Below, piece by piece: positions 46,770 to 54,058 of a stretch of 54,058 nucleotides of DNA (position 1 is the first letter of the stretch; every line of letters starts with the position of its first letter). The stretch spans positions 1-54,058 of the forward strand of contig DYIB01000005.1 in the NCBI GenBank assembly GCA_020723855.1, written 5' to 3'. Made by a program: the position numbers and the translations under genes. The notes beneath the pieces are model-generated. The model saw only the letters and a program-made list of their open reading frames with translations. It was not told the DNA's origin and did not search any database. This DNA is from Uliginosibacterium gangwonense. GTDB taxonomy: Bacteria > Pseudomonadota > Gammaproteobacteria > Burkholderiales > Rhodocyclaceae.

Positions 46770-47195
46770 TTACGCCGCCCGCAGTCCGCCGCGCTGCGCG
46801 GGGGCGCGCCGGGCCAGGGCAAGAGCGCCGTCGCCAAGCAGCGCCTGGACCAGGGCGGCGGCGATCAGGAACACAGGATACTCCCAGCCGCCGTTGGGGG
46901 CGCTGAACAGCCAGCCGTTGCCGGCGTGCACGAAGGCAGCGCCGGCCAGCACGGGAATCAGGGCGGCGGCGACCCAGCGCGTGCGGTAGCCGAGGATCAG
47001 CAGCACGCCGCCCAGCACTTCCGCGCCGGTCACGGGATAGGCGCTCCATGCCGGAAAGCCCTGGGAGGCGAAGAATTGGGCGGTGCCCGGCAGGGTGAAT
47101 ACCAGCACCTTGAGCAGGCCGTGGGCGATGAACATGGCGCCGAGCGCGATGCGCAGCACCAGCGCGGCATAGGGGGCGGTTTTCTCGTCGATCAT
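46770..47195 (-). CDS. DoxX family membrane protein
   Basis: The 141-residue protein has four hydrophobic segments and starts MIDEKTAPYAALVLRIALG with the DoxX pattern GAMFIAHGLLKV. DoxX proteins are quinone- or redox-linked membrane subunits with varied roles. The gene is divergent from a LysR gene with 152 bp between starts, so it is a likely target. Confidence 0.88.
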   Translation of the reverse strand: MIDEKTAPYAALVLRIALGAMFIAHGLLKVLVFTLPGTAQFFASQGFPAWSAYPVTGAEVLGGVLLILGYRTRWVAAALIPVLAGAAFVHAGNGWLFSAPNGGWEYPVFLIAAALVQALLGDGALALARRAPAQRGGLRAA

Positions 47196-47347
47196 GAGTT
47201 ACTCCTCGTCTGGGTTGATCATTGACGCCCGCAGTTTGGCATTCGGCGGAAATCGGAAAAATATGATTCCATGAAATTGTTTTTCCCGAAAAGCGGGATA
47301 ATGTTTCATGCTTGCATCGCTCCAAGCCGCAACGGAAGGAGAAGAAA

Positions 47348-48295
47348 ATGGATCGCTTCCTGGCCATGGCCGTATTCACCAAGGTGGTCGAGACCGGCAG
47401 CTTCACCAAGGCGGCCGAGCGCCTGGACATGTCCACCACCGCCGTGTCGCGTCACGTGTCCGAGCTGGAGCGGCATCTGCACGGCCGCCTGCTCAACCGT
47501 AGCACGCGCCGCCTCAGCCTCACCGACACGGGGCGGGCCTTCTACGAGCGCAGCGTGCAGATCCTCGCCGACCTGGACGAGGCGGAGGCCCTGGCGGGCG
47601 CCGCCGCCTCGCGTCCCACCGGCGTACTCAGGATCAACATGCCGGTGTCCTTCGGCATCCGGCACCTGGCGTCCCTGGTACCCGACTACCTGGCGCGCTA
47701 TCCCGAAGTGTCCCTGGACATGAGCCTGACCGACCGGGTGGTGGACCTGGTGGAGGAGGGCTACGACCTGGCGGTGCGCATCGGGCGCGAGCTGCATACC
47801 TCCCTGGTCGCCCGCCGTGTGGCGCCGGCGCGCGTGGTGCCCTGCGCCGCACCCGAGTACCTGCGGCGCCACGGCACGCCGCGGGTGCCCGAGGACCTCG
47901 CCGACCACGTCTGCCTGGTCTACACCTACACGGGCGAAGAATGGCAGTTCGACGGCCCCGGCGGCCGCCACACGGTGCGCGTCAAGGGCGCCGTCCGGGC
48001 CAACAACGGCGACATGCTGGCGCAGGCGGCCCTGGCCGGCATGGGCATCATCCTCCAGCCCACTTTCCTCGCCGGCGACGATCTCGCCAGCGGCCGCCTG
48101 GTGCCCCTGCTGCCCGGCTACGACGCGCCGCCGTTCTGGATCTACGCAGTCTATCCCAGCCGCCGCCACGTCTCGGCCAAGGTGCGCACTTTCGTAGACT
48201 TCCTGGTGGAGCGCTTCGGCGACGAGCCGGCCTGGGACGCCTGGTGCCATGCCCCTGGCAGGGAAGGGAGGCGGCAGGCTAAACTGCGCTCATGA
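47348..48295 (+). CDS. LysR family transcriptional regulator
   Basis: The 315-residue protein has an N-terminal HTH (about 5-64; TAVSRHVSELERHLHGRLL) and a typical effector domain. The ATG at 47348 follows a GGAAGGAGAAG site; a start 12 codons upstream is less likely. It resembles the CrgA/DhaR-like LysR group. It is divergent from the DoxX gene. Its TGA overlaps the ATG of a kynA remnant. Confidence 0.92.
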   Translation: MDRFLAMAVFTKVVETGSFTKAAERLDMSTTAVSRHVSELERHLHGRLLNRSTRRLSLTDTGRAFYERSVQILADLDEAEALAGAAASRPTGVLRINMPVSFGIRHLASLVPDYLARYPEVSLDMSLTDRVVDLVEEGYDLAVRIGRELHTSLVARRVAPARVVPCAAPEYLRRHGTPRVPEDLADHVCLVYTYTGEEWQFDGPGGRHTVRVKGAVRANNGDMLAQAALAGMGIILQPTFLAGDDLASGRLVPLLPGYDAPPFWIYAVYPSRRHVSAKVRTFVDFLVERFGDEPAWDAWCHAPGREGRRQAKLRS

Positions 48296-48615
48296 TGAAG
48301 TTCATGCTGCACGAGTTGGCCGCGGCGATCCGCTACGTGCGGCAGGACCGGCTCGATCCCTGCTTCAAGATCCTGGCGCGGGTGAAGCAGATCCAGTTCC
48401 AGATGTTCGAGCAGTGGTCGGTGCTGGAAACCCTGACGCCTTCCGAGTACATGCAGTTCCGCCATGTGCTGGGCCATGCCTCGGGCTTCCAGTCGCCCCA
48501 GTACCGCACGCTGGCATTCCCGCTGGGCAACAAGAACGCCGCCCTGATCGAGGTGTTCCGCCACGACCCGGCCGTGTACGCCGACCTGGAGGCGGCCCTG
48601 CATGCGCCTTCCCTA
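48292..48615 (+). pseudogene. Tryptophan 2,3-dioxygenase (kynA) internal fragment
   Basis: About 108 codons resemble the middle of tryptophan 2,3-dioxygenase (HELAAAIRYVRQDRLDPCFK, then LGHASGFQSPQYRTLAF and LGNKNAAL). The N-terminal part with the haem and substrate residues, and the C-terminal third, are missing. Similarity stops near APSL at 48615, after which the frame is unrelated. It is a decayed fragment; expression would give no dioxygenase. Confidence 0.85.
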
Positions 48616-48692
48616 TCACTAAGGGACATCGATATAAACGGATATACGCGCCGCGCGCCGGTGCCGTGTGGGCGAAAGCGAAAGGATGCGGG

Positions 48693-48880
48693 ATGTTCCA
48701 TAAAAGAGGCGCGACCTGGCTCGCCGTCGCAGGCGGCTTGTGGTTCGGCGCCTGGCTGGTGCCGGTGGCGGCTTGGGCGGGTGTCCAGGCGCAGCGTGCC
48801 ATCGCCGCCGTAAAGCAGCTCGTCGCTGGCGGCGAGGTCCGGGCGGGCGCCGTGCTGCGGCTCACGGTCAAGCAGGGCAA
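48693..48880 (+). pseudogene. N-terminal fragment of an exported protein
   Basis: An ATG at 48693 with an AGGATGCGGG site starts a signal-peptide-like sequence (GGLWFGAWLVPVAAWAGV) and a short mature part up to KQGN. It then runs into the EAL remnant in a different frame, so the original gene has been cut here. The full-length protein is not recognised. Confidence 0.5.
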
Positions 48881-49182
48881 TACAATGTCTCGCCCCGGCA
48901 ATTCCGCGGCGGCACCCTGGTCGACAAGATGCGGCGCTGCCTGGAGGAAAATCGTCTCCCGCCCGGCTGCCTGCAGATCGAGATCACCGAAGGCCTGCTG
49001 ATACGCAACGCATGGGCACAGGCCTGAGCCTGAGCATCGTCGCCGAGGGGGTGGAGACCCGGGAACAGTTGGCATTCCTGGTCGAGCAGGGATGCGACGT
49101 GATCCAGAGCCATCTTTTCGGCGAGCCGCAGCCGGCGGAGCAGTTTGCGCAGCGCTGGTTGGCCCGGATGGCTGCCTTATAA
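48881..49182 (+). pseudogene. EAL domain (c-di-GMP phosphodiesterase) remnant
   Basis: One frame has VSPRQFRGGTLVDK and LPPGCLQIEITEGLLIRN; a second frame from 49012 has LSIVAEGVETREQLAF and LFGEPQPAEQF to a TAA at 49182. These are consecutive EAL-domain motifs, but the intervening part (normally 40-50 residues) is missing and the frame has shifted. A c-di-GMP phosphodiesterase gene has been deleted down to two pieces. Confidence 0.85.
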
Positions 49183-49187
49183 ACCTT

Positions 49188-49346
49188 GAAACCGCAGTTG
49201 GAACCGCCTTCAACGCGAAGATCGCAAAGACGCAAAGGCCGCAAAGAACGATCCGCAGCCTCACCCTTTGGGTGTCGGCCATCCTTCAGGATTGTCCTTT
49301 GCGTCCTTTGCGTTGCTTCGCGTCCTTTGCGTTAAGTGCGGTTTTC
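49188..49346 (+). repeat. 159-bp dispersed repeat, copy 2
   Basis: Nearly identical to 46588-46746, with only a few point differences and no length change. It starts 5 bp after the EAL remnant and ends 12 bp before the aceB terminator, so it borders the degenerated segment 48292-49187. The same GAAACCGCA and TGCGGTTTTC ends are present. Confidence 0.85.
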
Positions 49347-49358
49347 AGGATAAAAGGA

Positions 49359-49382
49359 GACGGCGCTCCCGGAAGCGCCGTC
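49359..49382 (-). terminator. Terminator of aceB
   Basis: GACGGCGCT and AGCGCCGTC form a 9-bp stem with a 6-base loop, followed on the reverse strand by a T-rich tail (CTCCTTTTATCC). It lies 18 bp downstream of the aceB stop. Confidence 0.8.
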
Positions 49383-49400
49383 TTCCTGCTGGCGACTTTT

Positions 49401-50993
49401 TCAGTTGAGCTTTTCGTACAGGGGCAGGGTGAGGAATTCCACGAACTGCTCGGAGGTGGACATGGTCTCGAAGATCTCCGCCGCCTGCTTGTAGGGCGTG
49501 CGCTGGAACGCCTCGTCGCCGTGCTCCTTGCGGATGCCTTCCAGCACCTCGGGGATCATGGCGCGCACCATTTCGGCGGTCACCTTGCGGCCGTCGTCCA
49601 GCTTGCCCTTGGGCGAGCGGATCCACTGCCACACCTGGGAGCGGGAGATCTCGGCGGTGGCGGCGTCTTCCATCAGGTTGTGGATGGGCACGCAGCCGTT
49701 GCCGGCGAGCCAGGAGCCCAGGTACTGGATGCCCACGTCGATGTTCAGGCGCAGGCCCTGCTCGGTGATGGGCTGCTCGGGCTGGAAATCGAGCAGGTCG
49801 GCGGCGCTGACATTCACGTCGTCGCGCTTCTTGTCGATCTGGTTGGGCCTATCGCCCAGCACCGCCTTGAATTCCTCCATCGCCACCTGCACCAGGCCCG
49901 GGTGGGCCACCCAGCCGCCGTCATAACCGTCGGTGGCGTCGCGCCGCTTGTCGGCGCGCACGCCGGCGAGCGCCTTTTCGTTGGCCTCCGGATCGTTCTT
50001 GATGGGAATCAGCGCGCTCATGCCGCCGATGGCCGGGGCGTTGCGCTTGTGGCAAGTCTTCAGCAGCAGCAGGGCGTAGGCGCGCATGAAGGGCACGGTC
50101 ATGGTGATGAGGCCGCGGTTCGCCAGGCAGAAGTTCTTGTCGGCCCTGAACTTCTTGATGCAGGAGAAGATGTAGTCCCAGCGGCCGGCGTTCAGCCCCG
50201 CGCTGTGTTCGCGCAGCTCGTACAGGATCTCGTCCATCTCGAAGGCGGCCAGGATGGTCTCCACCAGCACCGTGGCCTTGACGGTGCCGCGCGGGATGCC
50301 CAGCTCGTCCTGGGTCATGCAGAAGATGTCGTTCCACAGGCGCGCCTCCAGGTGCGACTCCATCTTGGGCAGATAGAAGTAGGGGCCGCTGCCGCGCCGA
50401 ATCAGCTCCCTGGCGTTGTGGAACATGAACAGGGCGAAGTCGAACACGCCGCCGGAGACGCGCTTGCCGTCCACCAGCACGTGCTTCTCGTCCAGGTGCC
50501 AGCCGCGCGGGCGCACCACCAGGGTGGCCACCTTGTCGTTGAGCTTGTACTGCTTGCCGCCCTGCTCGAAGTCGATGCGCCGGCGGATGGCGTCGTAGAG
50601 GTTGATCTGGCCCTGGATCTGGTTGTTCCAGTTGGGCGTGTTGGAGTCCTCGAAGTCCGTCATGTAGGAGTCGGCGCCGGAATTCAGGGCGTTGATGATC
50701 ATCTTGCGCTCCACCGGCCCGGTGATCTCCACGCGGCGGCACTGCAGATCCTTGGGGATCGGCGCGATGGTCCAGTCGCCCTCGCGGATGTGCCTGGTCT
50801 CGGGCAGGAAATCGGGACGCTTGCCGGCATCCAGCTCCTTCTGGCGCTCGACGCGCCGGGCCAGTAGCTCCTGGCGCCGGCCCTCGAAGCTGCGGTGCAG
50901 CTTGGCCACCAGGGCCAGGGCTTCCGGCGTGAGGATCCTGGCGAATTCCGGGGTGACGGGTGCCTTGATTTCGACTCCAGCGGGTAGTGTCAT
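49401..50993 (-). CDS. aceB: Malate synthase A
   Basis: Malate synthase joins glyoxylate and acetyl-CoA to malate in the glyoxylate bypass. The 530-residue form matches malate synthase A, with family segments [26 protein letters not shown] and [10 protein letters not shown]. The start ATG at 50993 follows a GGAG site. The HAD gene follows upstream on the same strand. With isocitrate lyase at the right edge, it supports growth on acetate or fatty acids. Confidence 0.97.
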   Translation of the reverse strand: MTLPAGVEIKAPVTPEFARILTPEALALVAKLHRSFEGRRQELLARRVERQKELDAGKRPDFLPETRHIREGDWTIAPIPKDLQCRRVEITGPVERKMIINALNSGADSYMTDFEDSNTPNWNNQIQGQINLYDAIRRRIDFEQGGKQYKLNDKVATLVVRPRGWHLDEKHVLVDGKRVSGGVFDFALFMFHNARELIRRGSGPYFYLPKMESHLEARLWNDIFCMTQDELGIPRGTVKATVLVETILAAFEMDEILYELREHSAGLNAGRWDYIFSCIKKFRADKNFCLANRGLITMTVPFMRAYALLLLKTCHKRNAPAIGGMSALIPIKNDPEANEKALAGVRADKRRDATDGYDGGWVAHPGLVQVAMEEFKAVLGDRPNQIDKKRDDVNVSAADLLDFQPEQPITEQGLRLNIDVGIQYLGSWLAGNGCVPIHNLMEDAATAEISRSQVWQWIRSPKGKLDDGRKVTAEMVRAMIPEVLEGIRKEHGDEAFQRTPYKQAAEIFETMSTSEQFVEFLTLPLYEKLN

Positions 50994-51059
50994 GGGTGCT
51001 CCTTCAAAGGTTGGTCTTATGGAAATAGTAGGCGCTGGGGACCACGCCCACCAGCATGA

Positions 51060-51743
51060 TCAGGGGGCGAGCCGGCTGCGCACGAAATCCACCACCTCGG
51101 TCAGCCGGCGGCCCTCGACGGTGGGCGTCACGCCCAGTTCCTCCAGGGGCTGCCCGCTGCGGTTGATCCAGAAGGTGGTATAGCCGAACCAGGCGGCGCC
51201 GCACACATCCCAGCAGTTGGACGACACGAACAGGATGTCCCGGGCCGGCAGCTTGAAGGTGTTGGGACCCAGCCGGTAAGCCTCGGGCGCCGTCTTGTAC
51301 CTCTGCACGGCATCGACCGAGAGGATATGGTCGAACAGCCCCGCCATGCCTGCGCTCTTCACCGCGATGTCCAGCATCTGCGGCGTGCCGTTGGACAGGA
51401 TCGCCAGTGGCAGGCCCAGGGCCTTCAGCTCCTTGAGCGCACCGAGGTTCTCAGGGAAGGCCGACAGGCAGGCGTATTGGCTCATCAGGCGCTTGCGGGC
51501 GTCATCGGCGAGCGCCAGTGCCAGCTTGCGCGCTGCGAACACCAGGGCGTCTTCCGTCACCTCCCAGAACGGCCGGTAGCGCCCGGACAGGGTGCGCACG
51601 CGCGTGTATTCGATCTGCTTGTCGCGCCACAGGCCGGCCAGCTCGGCGCCCTTGCCGGGAAACAACTGTTCTGCCAGGGCAGCCACCGAGTAGACGTCGA
51701 ACAGGGTGCCATAGGCGTCGAAGGCGATGGCTCGAATGCTCAT
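51060..51743 (-). CDS. Haloacid dehalogenase type II
   Basis: The 227-residue HAD-superfamily protein has the nucleophile D9 in AFDAYGTLFD, motif II LSNGTPQM, the lysine in YKTAPEAY and SSNCWDVCGAAWFGY. This pattern is typical of (S)-2-haloacid dehalogenases. I start at ATG 51743; the in-frame upstream part is unlikely. It lies 66 bp upstream of aceB on the same strand and may be cotranscribed. A non-dehalogenase HAD role is possible. Confidence 0.88.
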   Translation of the reverse strand: MSIRAIAFDAYGTLFDVYSVAALAEQLFPGKGAELAGLWRDKQIEYTRVRTLSGRYRPFWEVTEDALVFAARKLALALADDARKRLMSQYACLSAFPENLGALKELKALGLPLAILSNGTPQMLDIAVKSAGMAGLFDHILSVDAVQRYKTAPEAYRLGPNTFKLPARDILFVSSNCWDVCGAAWFGYTTFWINRSGQPLEELGVTPTVEGRRLTEVVDFVRSRLAP

Positions 51744-51841
51744 GGGGCAATCCGGTTCCTTGGGGAGTTTGCAGTTTATTCTTGCCCGGGACAAAAAATA
51801 AGCTAGGATTTGATCTAATGATTTTTTACTTTCGGTAAGGG

Positions 51842-52744
51842 ATGGATGCGTTCAAGCAAATCAGCGCCTTCGTCAACGTGGCGGGAAAGGGCAGCCTGTC
51901 CGCCGCCGCCCAAGCGGAAGGGGTGACGCCGGCGATCATCGGGCGCCGGCTGGACGCCCTGGAGGCTCGCCTGGGGGTGAAGCTGGTGGTGCGTACCACG
52001 CGCAAGTTGTCTCTCACTTTCGAGGGCCAGGCCTTCCTGGAAGACTGCCAGCGCATTCTCAACGATCTGGCCAACGCGGAAGCCTCCGTGTCCCTGGGCG
52101 GGGTGAAGGCCAGCGGCCACCTGAAGATTTCGGCACCCGCCGGCTTCGGCCGCAAGCATGTGGCGCCGCTGGTGGGCAAGTTCCTGGAGGTCAACCCGGA
52201 GGTGACGGTGAATCTCGATCTCACCGACCGCTTGGTGGATCTGGTGAACGAGGGCGTCGATTGCGCCGTGCGCGTGGGTGAGCTGACCGACTCCAGCCTG
52301 GTGAGCATGCGCCTGGCGGAGAACCACCGGGTGGTGGTGGCCAGTCCCGAGTATCTGGCGCGCCACGGGGCGCCGCAGCGCCCGGAGGATCTGGCGCGCC
52401 ACAACTGCCTGTCCCTGGGCCAGCAGCGCGGCTGGACCTTCCGCAACGGCGACCGGACAGTCGTCATCAAGGTGTCCGGCTCCCTGGAATGCAACGACGG
52501 CGCCGTCCTGCACGAGTGGGCGCTGGAAGGCAAGGGCCTCGCCTGGCGCTCCATGTGGGAAGTGGGAGCGGATCTGGCGGCGGGGCGCCTGGTGGCGGTG
52601 CTACAGGACTACGCCGCGCCGCCCAACGGCATCCATGTCGTCTTCCCCCAGCGCAAGCACCTGCCGCTGCGGGTGCGGCTGTTCATCGACTTCCTCAAGA
52701 ACAGCTACGGCAATCCGGCCTACTGGGGAGATATTCATCCTTGA
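51842..52744 (+). CDS. LysR family transcriptional regulator
   Basis: The 300-residue protein has an N-terminal HTH (about 3-62; TPAIIGRRLDALEARLGVKLV) and a conventional effector domain. It is divergent from the haloacid dehalogenase/aceB genes with 98 bp between starts, so it may regulate them. The two LysR genes of this region resemble each other and belong to the same subgroup. Confidence 0.92.
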   Translation: MDAFKQISAFVNVAGKGSLSAAAQAEGVTPAIIGRRLDALEARLGVKLVVRTTRKLSLTFEGQAFLEDCQRILNDLANAEASVSLGGVKASGHLKISAPAGFGRKHVAPLVGKFLEVNPEVTVNLDLTDRLVDLVNEGVDCAVRVGELTDSSLVSMRLAENHRVVVASPEYLARHGAPQRPEDLARHNCLSLGQQRGWTFRNGDRTVVIKVSGSLECNDGAVLHEWALEGKGLAWRSMWEVGADLAAGRLVAVLQDYAAPPNGIHVVFPQRKHLPLRVRLFIDFLKNSYGNPAYWGDIHP

Positions 52745-52848
52745 GGCAGGGGATGCGCGAGCGCTAACGGGCGAACGCGCCAGGGATATCCGGCTGCCCG
52801 GCCAGGGTGCCGCCCTGGCGCGGCGCAGCCTGGCGATCAGCGACGGCA

Positions 52849-53181
52849 TCAGCGCGGTTCGGGCCGGCGCCGATCGGCCTCCGGCAGGGCCAGGTCGGCG
52901 AAGTGGCTGAGGGCCGCCTCCCGGTCGGTCCAGTGCAATATCCGGCGCAAGCCGTCTTCATCCATGACGGCGGCCAGTTGTGCCCCGTCTGTATGGTCAT
53001 GGCATACGGGCACCGACACCACCAGGCGACGGAAGTCCATCCTGCACACCGCGTACTTCTCGGTGTCGGACTGTTTGACCAGTGCCACTGCCGCCTCCCT
53101 GCCCTGGGGGCGCTCCATCACCAGATCGACACCCGGTAGCAGGGAAACGGCATGGGCTGCAGAAGAGATTTTGTGTGGCAT
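52849..53181 (-). CDS. Hypothetical protein (110 aa)
   Basis: A 110-residue reading frame with a plausible ATG at 53181 but a weak ribosome site. The product is charged, with no membrane segment or known motif, so it is probably cytoplasmic. It lies between the LysR gene and aceA, on the aceA strand. Weak evidence; it could be noncoding. Confidence 0.4.
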   Translation of the reverse strand: MPHKISSAAHAVSLLPGVDLVMERPQGREAAVALVKQSDTEKYAVCRMDFRRLVVSVPVCHDHTDGAQLAAVMDEDGLRRILHWTDREAALSHFADLALPEADRRRPEPR

Positions 53182-53347
53182 GCTGACGACGTTTCCCGTT
53201 TCCTACGAATCGATTCTAATGATCATGCCCGGGTGCCCCTCCGGTGACAAAAGTCACATGGTCTGGAGCGCTGGCGCGCACAGGCCGCGCATGATGAATG
53301 ACGAGAGAATGGGAGTCAAGCCTTGGCTTGGCGGAACCTATAGGGTC
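53182..53347. other. Short gap before the aceA terminator
   Basis: No gene is convincing here. It contains a few AT-rich boxes but no clear promoter. Confidence 0.35.
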
Positions 53348-53376
53348 AAAAAAAGAAGGCCCGCGCGGGGCCTTCC
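53348..53376 (-). terminator. Terminator of aceA
   Basis: On the reverse strand, AAGGCCC and GGGCCTT form a stem with a GC-rich loop and lead into seven T. It lies 22 bp after the aceA stop. Confidence 0.85.
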
Positions 53377-53398
53377 GAAAGGGCGATCCGGAAACGAA

Positions 53399-54058
53399 TC
53401 AGCCGTGGGCCTGCTTCTTGTCGAAGAACTGCTCGTCTTCGGTGGAGCCCTTGAGGGCGGCCGTGGAGGCTTCGCGCTCGATGGTGGTGGTGACGGCGTC
53501 GAAGTAGCCGGTACCCACTTCGCGCTGGTGCTTCACGGCGGTGAAGCCCTTCTCGGCGGCGGCGAACTCGGCTTCCTGCAGTTCCACGAAGGCCTTCATC
53601 TGCTCGCGCGCATAGCCGTAGGCCAGGTTGAACATGGAATAGTTCAGGCTGTGGAAGCCGGCCAGGGTGATGAACTGGAACTTGTAACCCATGGCACCCA
53701 GTTCCTTCTGGAACTTGGCGATGGTGGCGTCGTCCAGGTTCTTCTTCCAGTTGAACGAGGGCGAGCAGTTGTAGGCCAGCATCTTGCCCGGGTGCACCTT
53801 GTGCACGGCCTCGGCGAATTTCTTGGCGAACTCCAGATCGGGCGTGCCGGTCTCGCACCAGACCAGGTCGGCGTAGCGAGCGTAGGCATTGGCGCGCGCC
53901 ACGGCCTGCTCCAGCCCCTTGCGGGTTTTGTAGAAGCCCTCGACGGTGCGCTCGCCGGTCAGGAAGGGCTTGTCCGTCTCGTCGTAGTCGGAGGTCACCA
54001 GGTCGGCCGCCTCGGCATCGGTGCGGGCGATCACCAGCGTGGGCACGCCCAGCACGTC
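53399..54058 (-). CDS. aceA: Isocitrate lyase AceA (C-terminal 219 residues, cut by window edge)
   Basis: Isocitrate lyase splits isocitrate to glyoxylate and succinate. The visible part includes [45 protein letters not shown] and ends with the typical STEDEQF. The catalytic KKCGH motif and N-terminal half lie beyond the window. The family is about 430 residues, so half is seen. It is on the same strand as aceB, 2.4 kb apart, and both are glyoxylate bypass genes. Confidence 0.96.
   Translation of the reverse strand, partial: DVLGVPTLVIARTDAEAADLVTSDYDETDKPFLTGERTVEGFYKTRKGLEQAVARANAYARYADLVWCETGTPDLEFAKKFAEAVHKVHPGKMLAYNCSPSFNWKKNLDDATIAKFQKELGAMGYKFQFITLAGFHSLNYSMFNLAYGYAREQMKAFVELQEAEFAAAEKGFTAVKHQREVGTGYFDAVTTTIEREASTAALKGSTEDEQFFDKKQAHG

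Overview
The window is a GC-rich, gene-dense chromosomal segment from a betaproteobacterium, probably Rhodocyclales or a close relative. The reasons are the gene neighbourhoods (rpmB-rpmG, radC, coaBC, dut; miaA next to mutL; a SUF operon ending in sufT and a Rieske ferredoxin), a two-haem cytochrome c4, flavocytochrome c sulfide dehydrogenase and a glyoxylate bypass. No tRNA, rRNA, CRISPR array, phage or transposase gene was seen. This taxonomic call is by resemblance only.

Layout. 1-11.1 kb: housekeeping genes (indolepyruvate ferredoxin oxidoreductase with a divergent Lrp-type regulator, miaA, a TraB/GumN protein, mutL, a DedA protein, purN, a DUF3108 protein, an RsmB-type methyltransferase, an FmdE-like protein). 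11.1-18.1 kb: a complete SUF iron-sulfur operon with its own Rrf2 regulator and a promoter overlapped by GTACT repeats. 18.1-28.9 kb: a PLD-family protein, MscS channel, ackA, fatty acid desaturase, rpmB/rpmG, radC, coaBC, dut, cytochrome c4, a LysR regulator and an acyl-CoA dehydrogenase.

28.9-40.2 kb is the most interesting part: a ten-gene, same-strand aliphatic amide cluster. It encodes a UrtABCDE-type ABC importer, an AmiE amidase with the complete E59/K134/C166 triad, a CbbQ/NorQ-type AAA+ ATPase with a CbbO/NorD-type VWA partner, and the AmiC amide sensor with the AmiR (ANTAR) antiterminator. The 5' leader holds two tandem copies of an apparent ANTAR-target RNA. Each copy has two hairpins with six-base loops (all four loops fit AAnGAn), and in each copy the second hairpin overlaps the 5' arm of an intrinsic terminator. 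The cluster therefore seems to carry transport, hydrolysis, a possible enzyme-remodelling pair, the sensor, the antiterminator and its RNA target together. Acetate released by the amidase could feed AckA (20 kb) and the glyoxylate bypass (aceB at 49.4 kb, aceA at the right edge); that link is inference.

40.4-54 kb: fccB-fccA, small membrane and VOC proteins, an M48 protease, a CDP-alcohol phosphatidyltransferase, a DODA-type dioxygenase, a DoxX protein and two further LysR genes. This stretch also holds decayed genes: a Nudix gene with an internal TGA, a PhoX-like remnant, and kynA and EAL-domain fragments. Two 159-bp copies of a dispersed repeat lie beside this debris. The window ends in malate synthase, a haloacid dehalogenase and the 3' half of isocitrate lyase.
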